A DNA stretch of 64,000 nt from assembly GCF_025766255.1 (NCBI RefSeq), contig NW_026516672.1, forward strand, positions 620,001 through 684,000, given 5' to 3'. Shown here in pieces: positions 35,236-47,775 of the stretch. Position numbers and translations under genes: made by a program. Source of the DNA: Zychaea mexicana (taxonomy: Eukaryota > Mucoromycota > Mucoromycetes > Mucorales > Lichtheimiaceae). Below the pieces are notes generated by a model. It was given only the letters and a program-made list of their open reading frames with translations, was not told the origin of the DNA and did not search any database. Each line of letters starts with the position of its first letter. The first letter of the stretch is position 1.

Positions 35236-35815
35236 CTCTACCCCTTTAATTCACTTATGGCAAAGCCCTAATAAACTACTTAAATATGCGCCTGCGCCTT
35301 TTGTTGGTCCTTTTCTCCCTGCTCCCTGCTTTGGGCAATGTTGGATTCACTCCCATTGATTCACACTGCACAAAGGTCCTCCATTACGATCCTTCAGTAA
35401 ATCGTTATAACAGAAACCTGCTATTGGCGGACATCGTCCTGAATACCAGTGTCACTAAAAGCGAATGAATCCAACGTCTTCAAAGTATAAGAGAATATTG
35501 AGTCTCTGTTAACATTCCTTGCTGTGACAGTCCTTGTGGTTGTCATTACAACTTTGGAGTTAGAACTTTAGAGCTTGTTACTCCTTAAAAAGATAATTAC
35601 TTACATATGCATGTCATATATCTCTCTATCTCCCTGTCTGTATCAAAAGACATCTTTCGAATCTTTATTACTAGACACTATAACTTGGCCAACATGTTAA
35701 GTGCGATTTTTTTTCGCTCTTTTCGATGAGAACGCAGACGGCGATGGGGTGGCGAACGAGAAGCCTAATATTAACAAGTATAGAGACGATAGGATTTCGT
35801 CGAGGAACGACGACA
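35236..35815 (+). pseudogene. Decayed duplicate of the VanZ-like gene
   Basis: This is a full-length broken copy of the intact gene at 47776-48444 (minus strand). The promoter (TTTTCTCT..CACTTAT..AAAC), ATGCGCCTGCGC..TTGTTGGTCCTTTTC, the retained intron (GTTGTCATTACA.CTTTGGA, then TTACTTACATATGCATG) and exon 2 (CGGCGATGGGGTGGC.AACGA, CGAGGAACGACGAC) all align in order. The copy opens MRLRLLLVLFSLLPALGNVG but loses about 35 bases in exon 1 and meets TGA at 35466-35468. Most of the middle of exon 2 is deleted or scrambled. Retention of the intron shows a DNA-level duplication, not a retrocopy. It lies in inverted orientation about 12.5 kb from its source. Confidence 0.85.
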
Positions 35816-36010
35816 CGGAACGAATCCATACTTGTAATCACATCAATAATCATATTGCACTCGATGGTAATATTTATTTTATATGTTAGTGTAGTAGAAC
35901 TGTAGGTTGTTTGGGAATTTTTTGGTATAAAAAATTGTAATATTAGTATAAATCAAGCTCGGATGAAGAAGGGAGATATCAGAGAAGAATGAAGTGGCGG
36001 TATATGTAGA

Positions 36011-37613
36011 TCAAAAGACAATGTGGGCGGCAACAATGCGCTGGAGCTCCTGCTATTGAAACGAAGTGGAAAAAATATATCAGAATACGATAAAAGATAC
36101 ACAGTCCAAAGATCAAAACTGCCTTACCTCATCAATATAAGCTTCATTGGGTGCCGGTGCTGAGACTGCAGTTGCAGTAGCAGTTGCAGTAGCAGTAGCA
36201 GCCCCAGGACGTCGTCCCATTTGCTGCTGCTGTCGCGTGGATGATAGTTTACTACTTGTACTATTTGATCGTTCTTTTTGTGATCCGTTTTCTTGTTCGG
36301 TTTGTTTACTATTGGCAGTAGTTGATGAAGATGTATCCTCTTGTGCTGCATCTTCCTCAGATGAGGATTCTGTAGCAGACGTGGACGATGACTGCTCAGC
36401 AGTAGCTTGTTGCTGTATTGATGCTGCCTCCTCTGCAACAAGGGTGACTTGGGATTTCTTGCGTACTGCAAAGGATCCGTCGGGTCGATTCCATGGATGG
36501 AACTCGTAGCCACCTTCGTCTTCCCATTTAGAACTCTCTCGGCTCTGCAGAAAATCGACGCCGCGTGTCACCAGTAGAAACAGGTCGTCTACGTCTGATG
36601 AGGGCTTCGTTGGTTGTTGGGGAGCACCCGGAGCAGACGCAGCCGTAGCAACAGGAGGTGGTGCGGGTTTGCTCTCGTCGGCCACTTTATCATTAGTTGT
36701 AGTTGTAGTTATTGCTTTGGTATTGTTATTACTGCTAGTACATGAAGTCGATGCGAGTGAGGTGGCTGTGCCGCTTGATGCTGTTAATGTGGAAGACGGT
36801 GACGAAGTAATTTCTTGTTGCTGCTGCTGTTGCTGTTGCTGTGGTTGCTGCTGTGGTTGTTGCTGTGGTTGCTGTTCGGGAGGTTCACATTCCGTTTTGC
36901 TGGCCCGTCTGGATTCACCTGGTTGGTCCGATCGCTGGCTGTCCATCCACATGGTGTACTGCGCTTGGATGTCCGAGACCTGTTCACTGTTTTGCTGCTT
37001 AGGTGGAGGCTTGGGAGGGTCGTCGTCTTCGTCGTCCTCGTCACTTAGAGAGTCCTCATCTGAATCATCACTGAGATCGACAGGCTCTTTACCAACGTCG
37101 ACTTCGTCGTCATCCTCGTCGTCTGACGAGAGTGAAGAGAGGGACGATACCTGACTTTCTTCGGCCACTGCTGGATCAATCATACTTGAACCGCTTGCAG
37201 AAGCAGCCGCAGCAACAACAGGCGAGAACGGCGCCGACGAGGCTGGTGTCTGCGATCGCTCGACAGGAGTCGATGGCAGTGGATGGTCGGCCCGTCTCGG
37301 TGACAGGGCCTTGTTGTGGACACCTGGCAAGGAGGACGAAGAGGCATTGTTCTTGCCAGGCGTAGGCGTAAGTGGAGTCGGGGGCGCAGAGACGATACTG
37401 ACTTGTGACGCTGTGTTATCCAAGAATGGCGACGACGGGGTGGGCTTGACACTGAGCGACGATCCGTTCTGTTGCATCATATGCAGACTGCTACTGCTTG
37501 GCGACTCGAGCGGCGGTGGAGGTGTCTTTTTGCTCTTGGAGCCCCAGCCGACAAGACGTTTGAGCTGTTGCTTGAACGAGCTTTCCTTTCTGCTGGCGTT
37601 GCTGTTGCTGTTG

Positions 37614-37644
<31 letters not shown>

Positions 37645-40361
37645 AGCGTTGCATGGCTTGTTGTGCGGCAGTGGAAGCAGTGTCACCGGGTTGGAGTGAG
37701 GCAGAGCGGGCAATGTAGGAAGAAGGGGAAGAAGCAACGCCGTCCCAGCTGGAAGAATGGTCCATGGTCGTAGAGCCAGGATGGGCAGCAGAAGCAGCAG
37801 AAGCGCAGTCAGAATAGACAGAGCCGGTTCCAGACATGACCGAAGTCCGTCGAAATCCAGAAATAGGCGGAGGGGACAGCGAGCTACTGCTCGCTCCTTG
37901 CTGACAGGATGGGGTCAGGGATGATTTGCGTTCCTGACTATTCGCAGTGGTATTATTGGTAGTAGCCGCTGTAGTGTTGCTGGCCAGGCTGCTGGGGATC
38001 GATGGGCGGCGATCGTCTACTGGCGTCGTGGGTGAGTTCATGAAGCTGGGTCGCCGGGGCTCAGTCGAGCGTGGCGAGTCCATTAAAATGTCGAGGATGC
38101 TAGGCCGTCGCTCTTCGGGCATCACAAAGTCATTGCTGTCGCCGCGGTGGTGGTGGTGGTGGTTAAACTTGTTGCCTCCCACGGGTGACAGCAAAGGAGG
38201 TGGATGATCGTGCTGCTGCTGCTGTTGCTGTTGCTGCTGTTGATGATGCGAGTCATCTGTCCTGCGCAGAATAAACAAGAGGTCGCTTGTCACTGGCCCA
38301 TGTGCCTGCTGTTTATGAAGCGCTGAGGCCATGTGGTCGCGAGGATCCAAGCGTGTTTCGATCCCGTTTGCTCGGACCGACATGCGGTACTTGGTCAAGC
38401 ACCGGTCGGTTGGACCCATCGTCATTTGCTGCTGCTGCTGCTGCTGGGGGTAATATCCTTCAGCTTCGGCGTCAGGCACGTGGAATTTTTCCAGAGCCAT
38501 GGCGATCACTGAGCCGATCTGTTGCTCCTGCTTGACAGCCATAATCTTGTCGATGCGGTCAATCTCTTGTTGACGACTCGCCATCAGCTTCTTCTTCTTG
38601 CCCGTAGAAGGCGGTGTAGGATTCGTCGTAAAAGCCGGCGCATTGGTGCTAGCAGGTGGCATACTGGGGCTGCTGCCGCCTTCGTCCGGATACAGGGAGA
38701 CCTTAATGTAGAATATGCCCTCCTGCTCGTTTGCACGCTTGATGCGTCGATGAAGGTAGAAACGGATCACAGAGTCCTCGTCGTAGGATGTTTGCTCGTA
38801 GTTGCTAAAACTGCTGGATCTGGCCCGGCGTGACGAGCGCCCCTCGTTTTTGGCAGATGACGAGGAGGTACCGGCGGCAGAAGCAGCAGCTCCTATTCCC
38901 GGCTGTTGCTGCTGGTGCTGCTGTTGCTGTTGCTGTTGTTGCTGTTGCTGTTGGGGTGATGTCCGACGGATGTGTGACACAGAAGGCATCGGTGTAGTCA
39001 ACGGCGCTGTCAAGGTCTTGAAAATGGAAAGCGGTTTATCTTGAGGTGCCAGCACGTAATCATCTATCACAGCGGGGAGGAAATTAGACACTTGCACAGT
39101 GCAGACGAGTGCATGTGTATGTGTAAAAGATGCGTGAGAAGAACATACCACCATCCAAGCCTTGCACAGCAATGTAGTATTCAATAGTGCCTTCGGCGTA
39201 CTCTGGTCGATTGTGCAGGTCGAACCGGATCGCAGCCTCTTGGACCAACACATCGGCGGTGGTGGAAAGGTCGATTGAGAATGTCTGGAAAAGTGGCGCC
39301 TGACCAATGTTGCCTGCAAACACCCGAAGTTCTTCTGCTGGCTCCGCTGCTTCAGGTACGGCCAACAAACTCGGATTATGAACGTTGTCGTCCTGATCTG
39401 ACCGCTGATGGTGGTTGTGGTAGTGATGACGAGGCTCATGCTGCTGTTGTACAGATGATGTATGGAGGAGATGGTCGTGGCTGTGGCTGTGATGGCCCGG
39501 AGTATCCGTGATATCCTGATGCGCATCTTCAAACGCATCGTCATCCTCTTCATCCTCGTCTTCCTCTTCGTCAGCGCCATCTTCGTATCCAACCTCTTCC
39601 TCGTCTTCTGACTCGACTTCGTAATGAATGACTCGCGTAGCACTTGCGCCTGTTGCAATGGTCACATTTTTGTGTGACTTTCTCTCGCGAGGAATAAACT
39701 CGTTTGCTTCAGAAGGCGACGTGATTTCCACGTTTCGATGCTTGTTCAGACGTGCTAGTCGTTCATATGGTGTCTAAACAAATAGCCGCATAAAAAAGCA
39801 TAATTTTTGATGTTAAGTTGCACGTTTTTCATTTTGACATTTTCCCAAACTTGTTTTCTTTTTCTGGCTCGGCTGAATTGTACACTATATATATACCTCA
39901 ATGTTCTCTGCTGGAATATAACCGACTTCACGGGTTTTCAGCACTTCGACGAGCCACCAGTAAATGTTGGTGTCTTCCATTAGAATCAATGCATCGCCCT
40001 TGACAACCGACGCCTGTCCTTCGACGGTAGCAACAAACGTGTGGAGCGCATAAACAAGGTCGAAATTGATATTCTCGTCAGGGATACTGGGAGAAGAGGA
40101 CATGGACGAGGCGTCTTCAATAATCATGTCATCCTCTTCTTCTTCCTCTTCCCCAATGTCTCGTTCAACAGGTCGCCGTCCGTGATCGATGATGTAGTTG
40201 CCGGTGTCGCTATCATTTATGTTGTTGTTGTTGTCGTCGTCGTCAATATGGATTTCGCGATATCCGTTGTCCTCCCATCGGTTGTGGTGATGATTATGAT
40301 TATGATGATGGTGGTGCTGTTGTTGCCAGTGGGGAGCACCACCGCGTACGGCAGATGTCAT
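36011..40361 (-). CDS. Large fungal SH3-domain protein (Bud14/Tea4-type candidate)
   Basis: Probably a cortical or polarity adaptor (inference from SH3 family). Exons 40361-39897, 39773-39149, 39063-36128 and 36052-36011 give 1355 residues. The SH3 domain is at about 97-155 (FDLVYALHTFVATVEGQASV, YWWLVEVLKTREVGYIPAEN) and runs straight into TPYERLARLNKHRNVEI, a signature I recall from fungal SH3 proteins. Acidic and His/Gln-rich linkers follow, then a Ras-association/ubiquitin-like segment (LFQTFSIDLSTTADVLVQEA ... DGGDDYVLAPQDKPLSIFKT). A long disordered part with many Gln, Ser, Pro and Asp runs follows. A conserved end (DLFLLVTRGVDFLQSRESSK, YEFHPWNRPDGSFAVRKKSQ, YIDEQELQRIVAAHIVF) closes it. 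The upstream in-frame ATG at 40661 would add a pyrimidine-leader translation and is unlikely. The yeast name is uncertain. Confidence 0.8.
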
Positions 40362-40859
40362 TGGAAGTCGTAAAAAGGAAGCGTGGATAAGTAGAGATAT
40401 GAAGGAAGAGAACGTGGATCGTAGCAAGAGTTGAGGAAAGCAGAAGGGAAAGGAAAAGAAACAGAGAAAGAGAGTAGGTAATTGCAAAAGGAGAAAGAGG
40501 GAAAAAGAGCTTACTGGTTTAAAGGGGGGGTTGGTTGGATGGATAAAGGTGTGAGTGCAAGTGTGTAGGTGCAGTGTGTATGGGTGTGGTTGAGGGAGAC
40601 AAGGCATTTCAAGTTTTACAGAGGATGTGTGCTGTGTGATGGTATGTGGTGTGCTGTCCAACGTTTTCTCTTGCGGAGTGTAGGCTCACTCGGCTCATAG
40701 GACACACACTCGTCTTCGGTTTCCCCATATATTTCCATCTGAAAATGTCCCTTCTCCCTCTTTTCTATGGCTCCTGCCCCCTCTCCTTTCCCTTTTCCGT
40801 CTCTCTTTTATGAGGTGCAGAAGAGGCCTAAAAGATATGACCTGCCACGCAGCACCACA

Positions 40860-41132
40860 CTATGTCGTCTTCTTTGTCAATATATTAATAACCCTTTCCT
40901 TTTGCATTGTTGCATCTCGCTGGTAACAGTAAGCGTGTATTGTGTCGTCGTCAACGTAGCACCAGCGCTGCACTAGCTGCATGAATCCACCCTCGCTGTT
41001 ATCATACTTGGTAAAGTGCATGTGAGGGCTATACTCAAAATCAAATCCAATCACAGCTTCCCCTCGTCGGGTCACAAATGCAGGAGAAGCAAGTGCTTTT
41101 TGTTGAGACTGGTACGTGTGCACTGTTGCCAT
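40860..41132 (-). CDS. Unrecognised small protein
   Basis: A 90-codon frame starting MATVHTYQSQQKALASPAFV and containing RGEAVIGFDFEYSPHMHFTK and EGGFMQLVQRWCYVDDDTIH. The composition is globular and coding-like but I know no family. A possible extra 5' exon exists: ATGGCTAGACATGGTGTC near 41223, coding MARHGVTYYHSKRKAK, then a short (about 39-base) intron with a TGACTAAC branch and GTGTAG acceptor that keeps the frame. It lies upstream of and on the same strand as the SH3 gene, about 500 bases from its start. Confidence 0.45.
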   Translation of the reverse strand: MATVHTYQSQQKALASPAFVTRRGEAVIGFDFEYSPHMHFTKYDNSEGGFMQLVQRWCYVDDDTIHAYCYQRDATMQKERVINILTKKTT

Positions 41133-42105
41133 ATCCTACACGTTAGTCAAATCTTATATGCGTCGTTCAAAGACTTTTGCTTTCCTCTTTGAATGGTAGT
41201 ACGTGACACCATGTCTAGCCATTGCTATGTTATGATATTATAGAAAGTCCTGATATAATGGATGATTCAATTCAAGGCCATCCCGCACGCCGTTGTTTTC
41301 ATTCATCTTTTCTGCAAGCGTACAATTAAAAGGATCATTACTTTTATATATAGCACATAGATGTATGTTCTTTGTCAAAGGCATCATTTATTAGGCATAT
41401 CTACATACTACACGACCATGTAGCATGCAGCTTCTGATTTTCACGGAACTTCATTTCGGACTTACGGACTCGCTGAGTTACCTTGCTCCTCGTCTTAATA
41501 TCAATGCATAGCTTGCGATAGGCTGGAAATCCACAATTGCCTAAGGAGGTGTCAATCACGCATTGTCATCGCCCCTCTCCTCCTCATCACTCTATTATGT
41601 CGCTGATCTATTTCAGCTAGCATGTTATTTTATTTCTATTCTTTACATCATATATATATATATATATATGCAGTCTATGACGCTGCTTGAACTTATTTTG
41701 GATCATTTATCATGATGGAGTTACTTCTTCATGAACAGACGAAGTACAACCTTCTAGTCTTGGCCATCCATGAATTAGAGTGAGTTGTACATACGCACAT
41801 TTTATGAGCGGTATCTGATTGTCTATATCGCTTATTGGTAGCTTTTTGTTGAACAAATCTTCTCCTTACAAATCCGAAAATCATACGTATACACACAAAT
41901 TCTCAAAATTCAATACATCGGAGGATAAAAGACAACTTGATCGATGGTGATACATAAGATATAACATTGTTTACAGTTTGTGCTTTGTTTTCTGTTGTCG
42001 AAAATAGGTTATAGTAGGTTCGGTATTCCTACTGCAGTGATAGTTGCACCTAATGGGTATAGCACATATTCTCATACTGCAAAAAGCTAGGAGGGGGTAT
42101 TCTTT
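41133..42105. other. Intergenic with (AT)n
   Basis: No gene seen apart from the possible 5' exon noted near 41223. An (AT)n microsatellite lies at about 41649-41669. Confidence 0.5.
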
Positions 42106-45100
42106 TTAAACTGCTCCGTAGTTATTCCTGCTATTGTAGCTGCTGAAGCTATTGGGTAAAACCGCACGAGACCGTCGCTCCGGATGATGATAATACATTG
42201 CACGGGCTGCCGTTTCGTCTTCTTCGGAGGAGGATGAATCCACGCTACTTGCTTCCTCGTCCTCTATCAGGGCTTCTTCTCCGAGCTGTTGCTGTTGCTG
42301 TTGCTGCTGCTGCACAGGAACACCATTTTGAGGGGACGTCGAATATAGCAACGGTTGACGCTCGTTGTTCTCATCTACTTCATTAAAAGACAACAATGAA
42401 GGCTCGGCAAAAGGCGAAATAGGACTGCTGCATACACTACCATTTGACATGAATCGCACAGGTTTCGTGGTATCTTCAGAATAATGACTTGAGCGTCGAT
42501 AACTCTTGGCTGACACAGGTAACCAGAGGTGCGGCAATTGCCCTTGCAGTGCTGGATGACCGTATTTCTTCATACCCTTGTTGAGAATGCCGTCCACAAG
42601 CGTCATGGGCGGCTGACGGTAATCAGTGTGAACCGTAGGCGCTGCAACATAATCGTCTTGATCCAGAACTGTACGCCGTCTTCGAAGCGTCGTTCGGTTA
42701 GGAAGATCGCGGGCAAAGGAGAGCCGTGTGCTTCGCTCGGACGTCGAAGGTTGTGGGTCAACATTGTTACTGCCATTGGGTGGTGGAGCCACTACGGTGG
42801 GCGTATCGACCACGGTGGTCTCGGCAATGCCGAGTCGTTGGGTGAGTAACTGGAGGGGTAACACACGTGTGCTGCGCAGGTAGGCAGCGTCCATGGTCAG
42901 TTTAAAAACAATAGTTATTAGTATCAGAGGCCAGCACAAGACAGCGAGCGGATACGCTTTTCGAAGCAAAAATAATCCGCTAGACATGGTCTCAAAGAGC
43001 AGTAGACCGATGATGATACGGGAAAAGATGCGCGGCCACATGCGTCCGGCGACTTCGTATGGATGAAAGAATACTTATTGTATTGTTATGTTAGTGAAAG
43101 GACCCAAAAAACGTATAAATATTACCTTTACCCACCACCGATTCTCTCTTTCCAACCCAGTGCCTACCATAAAGGAGCTGATATTTGAATACGACGTAGG
43201 CGAAGCAATAGTACAGCGTACCAAAGATAAGAATGATTGGTGCACTTGTTGAATAGACTAGCAGTACAATAAACATAAACACTGGCGCAGGATAGCCCCA
43301 GCCGTAGTTGAACATGCGTGGTGCCGACACTTCTGCATAATCACGAGGGGTTCTGCAAAGCAAGCGCCAGAACAATTGGAGAATCACAGCACCTATTTGT
43401 AGCATTTGCAATGGGAGCCTAAAGCAAAGTCGCATGAATAAAATCGATGTGCAAAACAACCGGAGATAATATGAGATAATACTTACAACATCAAACATTG
43501 CAGCACGGTGTAGTTGACGAAAAATGGTGCGACCTAGAGTGTAACAAGTGCGCGTGTGTCTGTCAGTTTCGGTTGCATGTTATCCATTATATCTTAGCGT
43601 TGCAATTTTACACACCTGTCCCAAACTGGATGCGAGTATATTAGCGATCTGCTTGGGATCCTCGATCATATCCGTCAGTGTCTTAAAAAGCGTGCTTGTG
43701 ACTGTAAATACGAGCAGTAGATTGAACAACAAAAAGAAAAAGTGCCTATGGAAATGTTTTCTTGCACATTAGTCTCCTTTCACCCTATACACAGGTGTCA
43801 TATCACATACTTGCTGAAACTGGACTCCTCTGCTTCGCTTCTGGATTGAAATCCTTCAATGACACTGAGGACTATCAAATATTAAAAACATGAGTAATCG
43901 GCAGCCCTGAACTCGGGTACGACTAAAAAAGAAAGATGGTTTTTACCATTCACAATGACGGGCAGAATAGCCATAAACACAACCACAGCGAGGGTTGGTA
44001 AGAAACCCACAACAATCTGATGGAGTATCTTGTTTTTGGACGCCAAATCCATCAACCAAGGGAAATAGTTTTGTAGCGATCGTTCACTGGTCAGTGCCGA
44101 AAAGTAGGATATTGGAAAAACCCAGAAAAAGACGAGGAACATCAAGATACAGAAGATCACTACTTTGCGGATCGTCCGCTCGCGTCCGTGCATTGCGATA
44201 TTCTCCCACAGCACATTACGTGGCTCTGCAGCCAATTCTGCATGTAATCGGAACGGCGTCGAGTCTATGAGCACCTGAGCAGCAACACACTAATATTGCA
44301 TAAATTTAGAATGTCAAAAAAAAACGGTGATTAGTCATGATGGGTCCTCAAAAATTAATGATATAGCTTTTGGTAGAGACTTACTGCGCTAACACTATGC
44401 TCAAAAGTGACAAAACCAACACTGGTAGGAACGAACTTGCCGTGTTTGCGTGCCTTTTGTACAATCTCGTCTATTTCGTTGTATTTCTTTGTGTAATATT
44501 CAATGGCATCGACAGGCTTGCCCAAGAGTCCCATAAAACCAGGCCGTATCATGGGACGTTTCTGTTTTTTGCTGTTGTTCGTGTGGTTGCTATACGACGG
44601 CAGTGCTGTGCTAGATCCGCCGTTGCTATGACTACTACCTGACGCTGTTATAGTCGTAGTTGCTTTGGTGTTCGCCAAAGTATCCGGTGCCCAATCGACT
44701 GGCTTCAGTAAAGAATTGTCCCGTTCAGCTTCGCTTAGCAGTTGCTCTGGATCATACGATGTATCCTTGCACGGGTTGCCCCAGTATTTTGTATACGCAC
44801 TCTCCAGTAACCGCAGGTACATCGCACGTTCCTTGATATAGTCCATCAAACGATCGACGTGACGAACAACGTGCACAGACTCTACCACACCAATGCCCAG
44901 TTGCTCGAAATAGGTGGCAAGCTGGCGATCTGAGCGGAGATGTTGTGGAATGCCAGTAACCAGCACGGTGCGTGATGGCAGTTTCTTTGCTACTCGCAGC
45001 AGGAATTGGCGTCGTAGTCGAACGTAGTCGCGATAATTGAGAAACGTAAAATAAAACGTCGCAAAGCAGAAAAAGTATGTGAAAAAGAGGTACACCCATA

Positions 45101-45928
45101 GATAAGAGGGCGAGTAGTACGAAATCTCTTGTTCGTCTTCTTCTGGGGTTTCCGGATCGGTCGAATTGCCCAGTAGATCGCCGCCCATGCGGCTGACAGG
45201 CAGCAGCACGACGGTGCCAAAAAAGCCGCATAAACCAAATAATTTAACACCCATCAAAAGAAATTGAAGCATCTACCCTCCACGCAATCCGCAGAGATTC
45301 TCTTTGTTAGATGACCGACTCGATAAGCGTGTACATCTGTGACCACCTTGAAGAGACTTACGACGACGGCATCAAGACCCACTTTCTCCAACACGACAGA
45401 GTGCGGAGTTTTGATTACTGGCCATATCCATCCCAGAAACGACGTTGGCAGCTTTGCTGGTGCATGTCTAGATAATGCATTTTATCGTTACGAGTGATTA
45501 ACCAGTTTGTGTTCCCTCGATTGCCCTGTGTACATTTCGAGCATCGACATCATCTTCATCCATTTACTTTTTCATGCGTAGTCGGGGCGAGTACATTGAC
45601 ATCCATCTAATATAGTTATAAAAGAAACAAGGAAGAGAATACTAAGTAAAGAACACACACGTCCTTTTCAATTTGATTCAGTTGTTTCGTACCGAGTTCG
45701 TGCAAAGCAAAAGGTCAGAAAACATAAAAGTCCTACGGAACCGCAAAGAACAAGCTGTGCAGGAAGTCCGGTCACCGATTTCGAATTGTACAAAGGTGTG
45801 CCCGGAAGTGGATGGTCATTGCAAGCAAAGATTCCAGGACAAAGGTCGAACGGAAACTTGGAAGTCCCAACAGGAGTGTCCGTGCGATTTTGTAGACTTG
45901 ACAGATCTATCAGGTTTGAAAAGTCCAT
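42106..45928 (-). CDS. CSC1/OSCA/TMEM63-type cation channel
   Basis: Family members are mechanosensitive, osmotically gated cation-permeable membrane channels (DUF221/RSN1_7TM). Nine exons (45928-45693, 45467-45362, 45272-44385, 44289-43947, 43871-43811, 43745-43616, 43533-43487, 43418-43168, 43073-42106) close in frame at 1009 residues. Exon 1 has the first membrane helix (LPAQLVLCGSVGLLCFLTFC). Exon 2 gives HAPAKLPTSFLGWIWPVIKT and exon 3 further helices plus the cytosolic loop (SRTVLVTGIPQHLR). Exon 4 has ELAAEPRNVLWENI and helices, exon 6 TLTDMIEDPKQIANILASSL, exon 8 YGWGYPAPVFMFIVLLVYST. The ~250-residue tail is cytosolic, Ser/Gln-rich and disordered. Exons 1 and 2 are essential for the N-terminal helix. 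The channel could sit in plasma membrane or vacuole. Confidence 0.9.
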
Positions 45929-47775
45929 GTAACAATTCGAACGAATTGGAAGAGAGGAGGAGGAAAAGAGATAAAAAACAAAAAAAGAGAGAACTTTCTT
46001 TTTTCTTTTGGCCCTTGTACTTGTTACACATACTCCTCACTCTTCTTTCTCTTAAAAAGTCTCGGCGCTCAACCAAGTTAGCCAACCAGTCAATTGACCG
46101 GCCCGCAAGATCCGACGTGCAGGATTGAGCCATTTCCGACAGTTCCGGGTTGTGATTGTTACACTCGCATTGGTACATACGTTGCAATGGAGCTAACCTA
46201 CAAGTCTATGTCTATAGCCCTGCAGCACTCTTAGGACACTCACAACGTTTACTATCACTGGTGGTAGTACCCATAGCTATAATAATAAGACATGTAAGTG
46301 AGGAACATGTAGTAAGCGTATAATCTAGCCGCTATGTATGATGTGGTCGATAACGGTACCTAACGCTTACAATAACAGCTGTCTCATGAAGAATAATCTG
46401 CTATGCTACATATTACCTCCTTATACTCGGCTTCTGGTATGATATACCAAAGATAGGAAACGCGTAAGCACTCTTTTGTGCATGCACTGATCGTTGCCGC
46501 GAAGTAGCTATGGCCCCATTTACTGTGTCAATAACCTGGCGTGTGTATACATACTGTTTACACACCAATAAGCTGCGATAAATCGTGGAATATGTGTGCT
46601 GATCCCCGTACATGCAAGGTGATCTGTGCGAAACAGTTTACTGTTACCAGCTTTTTTAGTTGAATAGCCAGGAAGCAAAAGAATCGAACGGTTCATGAAA
46701 GCATGCTAGGAAGGCACAAAGCACTCGTTTCGTGAATGATTTAGAGAGAAAGCATCATCAGTAACAGTAATGCCAGCAACGATCAAGTGCAAAGACCGTA
46801 TTAATTATTAGGAAAGTCACGCTTATTACTGTATGGTAGTCAATCGATCAGCCCTTGTTCAGAAAAACTACAAACACATGTCGAGGCACATCTTTTACAA
46901 GAGTGAAAGTGTAAACAAAGCAAAATCAATAGAGCTTATTGTAAAAAAATAATAGAATGCAAGTTTGTCTAACGCTGCTTGTAAACGACCGGCTTGTTTG
47001 GGGTCCTGCATTCATCAAAACCAAGGGAGGTCGCCCTCCCTTGTTTTCCACAAGCCTCAGTTACCGGCGGGGCCTACAGCTCCATGATTCCTACGAATAA
47101 AGGCATACTCTTTGTAAAAAATTTATGTTAGAAGGTCTGCCAATGATGGGATAGACGTGTACTCGTTTGTACATTCTCCGTGAGAAGATGCACTTACCAC
47201 TCTTTGCGGTATATGTATGGGGGAGAGTTTTTGTGATTAGAAGGGACAGCATTACTGTGTGCGCTGTTCCCAGACAGTAAAGCATGGTTTCATCTTACAC
47301 TGCATGAGTTGTCGAAAGCTGATCATGGTATGTGTTTTTCCTCGTTGCTATGCAAGCAATGTGACTATGCATTGTTCTTACTTATGTATATAGATGTTTA
47401 TACGGTTCGATTATCGTAACTTCGCACCCAAAGATAATTCTGGATATACCAGTAGGTACTATATTGTCATCACCATTGCTTACTGATGTTAAGCATTGTT
47501 GCAATTCAACAGGGACAGCTCCAGCCCATTTTCGCCGCTGACCTCGTCTTTCGACCTATCTATACCACCGCTTTTTCTTTTATATTCATCCCCTTTGTGC
47601 ATTTGTGTTTGATCTTCTGTAGTTACGGTTTTATTACACGATTTTATTAAATATTACGATTGATAAACTAAGGTGGTACTATTTGTGTGTGTGTGTGTGT
47701 GTGTGTGTGTGGAAGGGGGTATTGATACGATTATAATTATTGATTACTAGTATGTACTTATTTCAAGATCATTTT
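45929..47775. other. Intergenic, no gene seen
   Basis: Short frames only, no domain. A (GT)n microsatellite lies at about 47685-47711, 3' of the VanZ-like gene. Confidence 0.5.

Noticed and set aside
36147..38535. Several long frames on the plus strand opposite the SH3 gene
   Set aside because: They are mirror images of its Gln, Ser and Asp codon runs (poly-Leu, poly-Cys or poly-Val products) and have no independent support.
40362..40661. N-terminal extension of the SH3 protein from the ATG at 40661
   Set aside because: The extra 100 residues are Phe/Leu/Pro/Ser-rich translation of a pyrimidine-rich leader; MTSAVRGG at 40361 is a more natural start.
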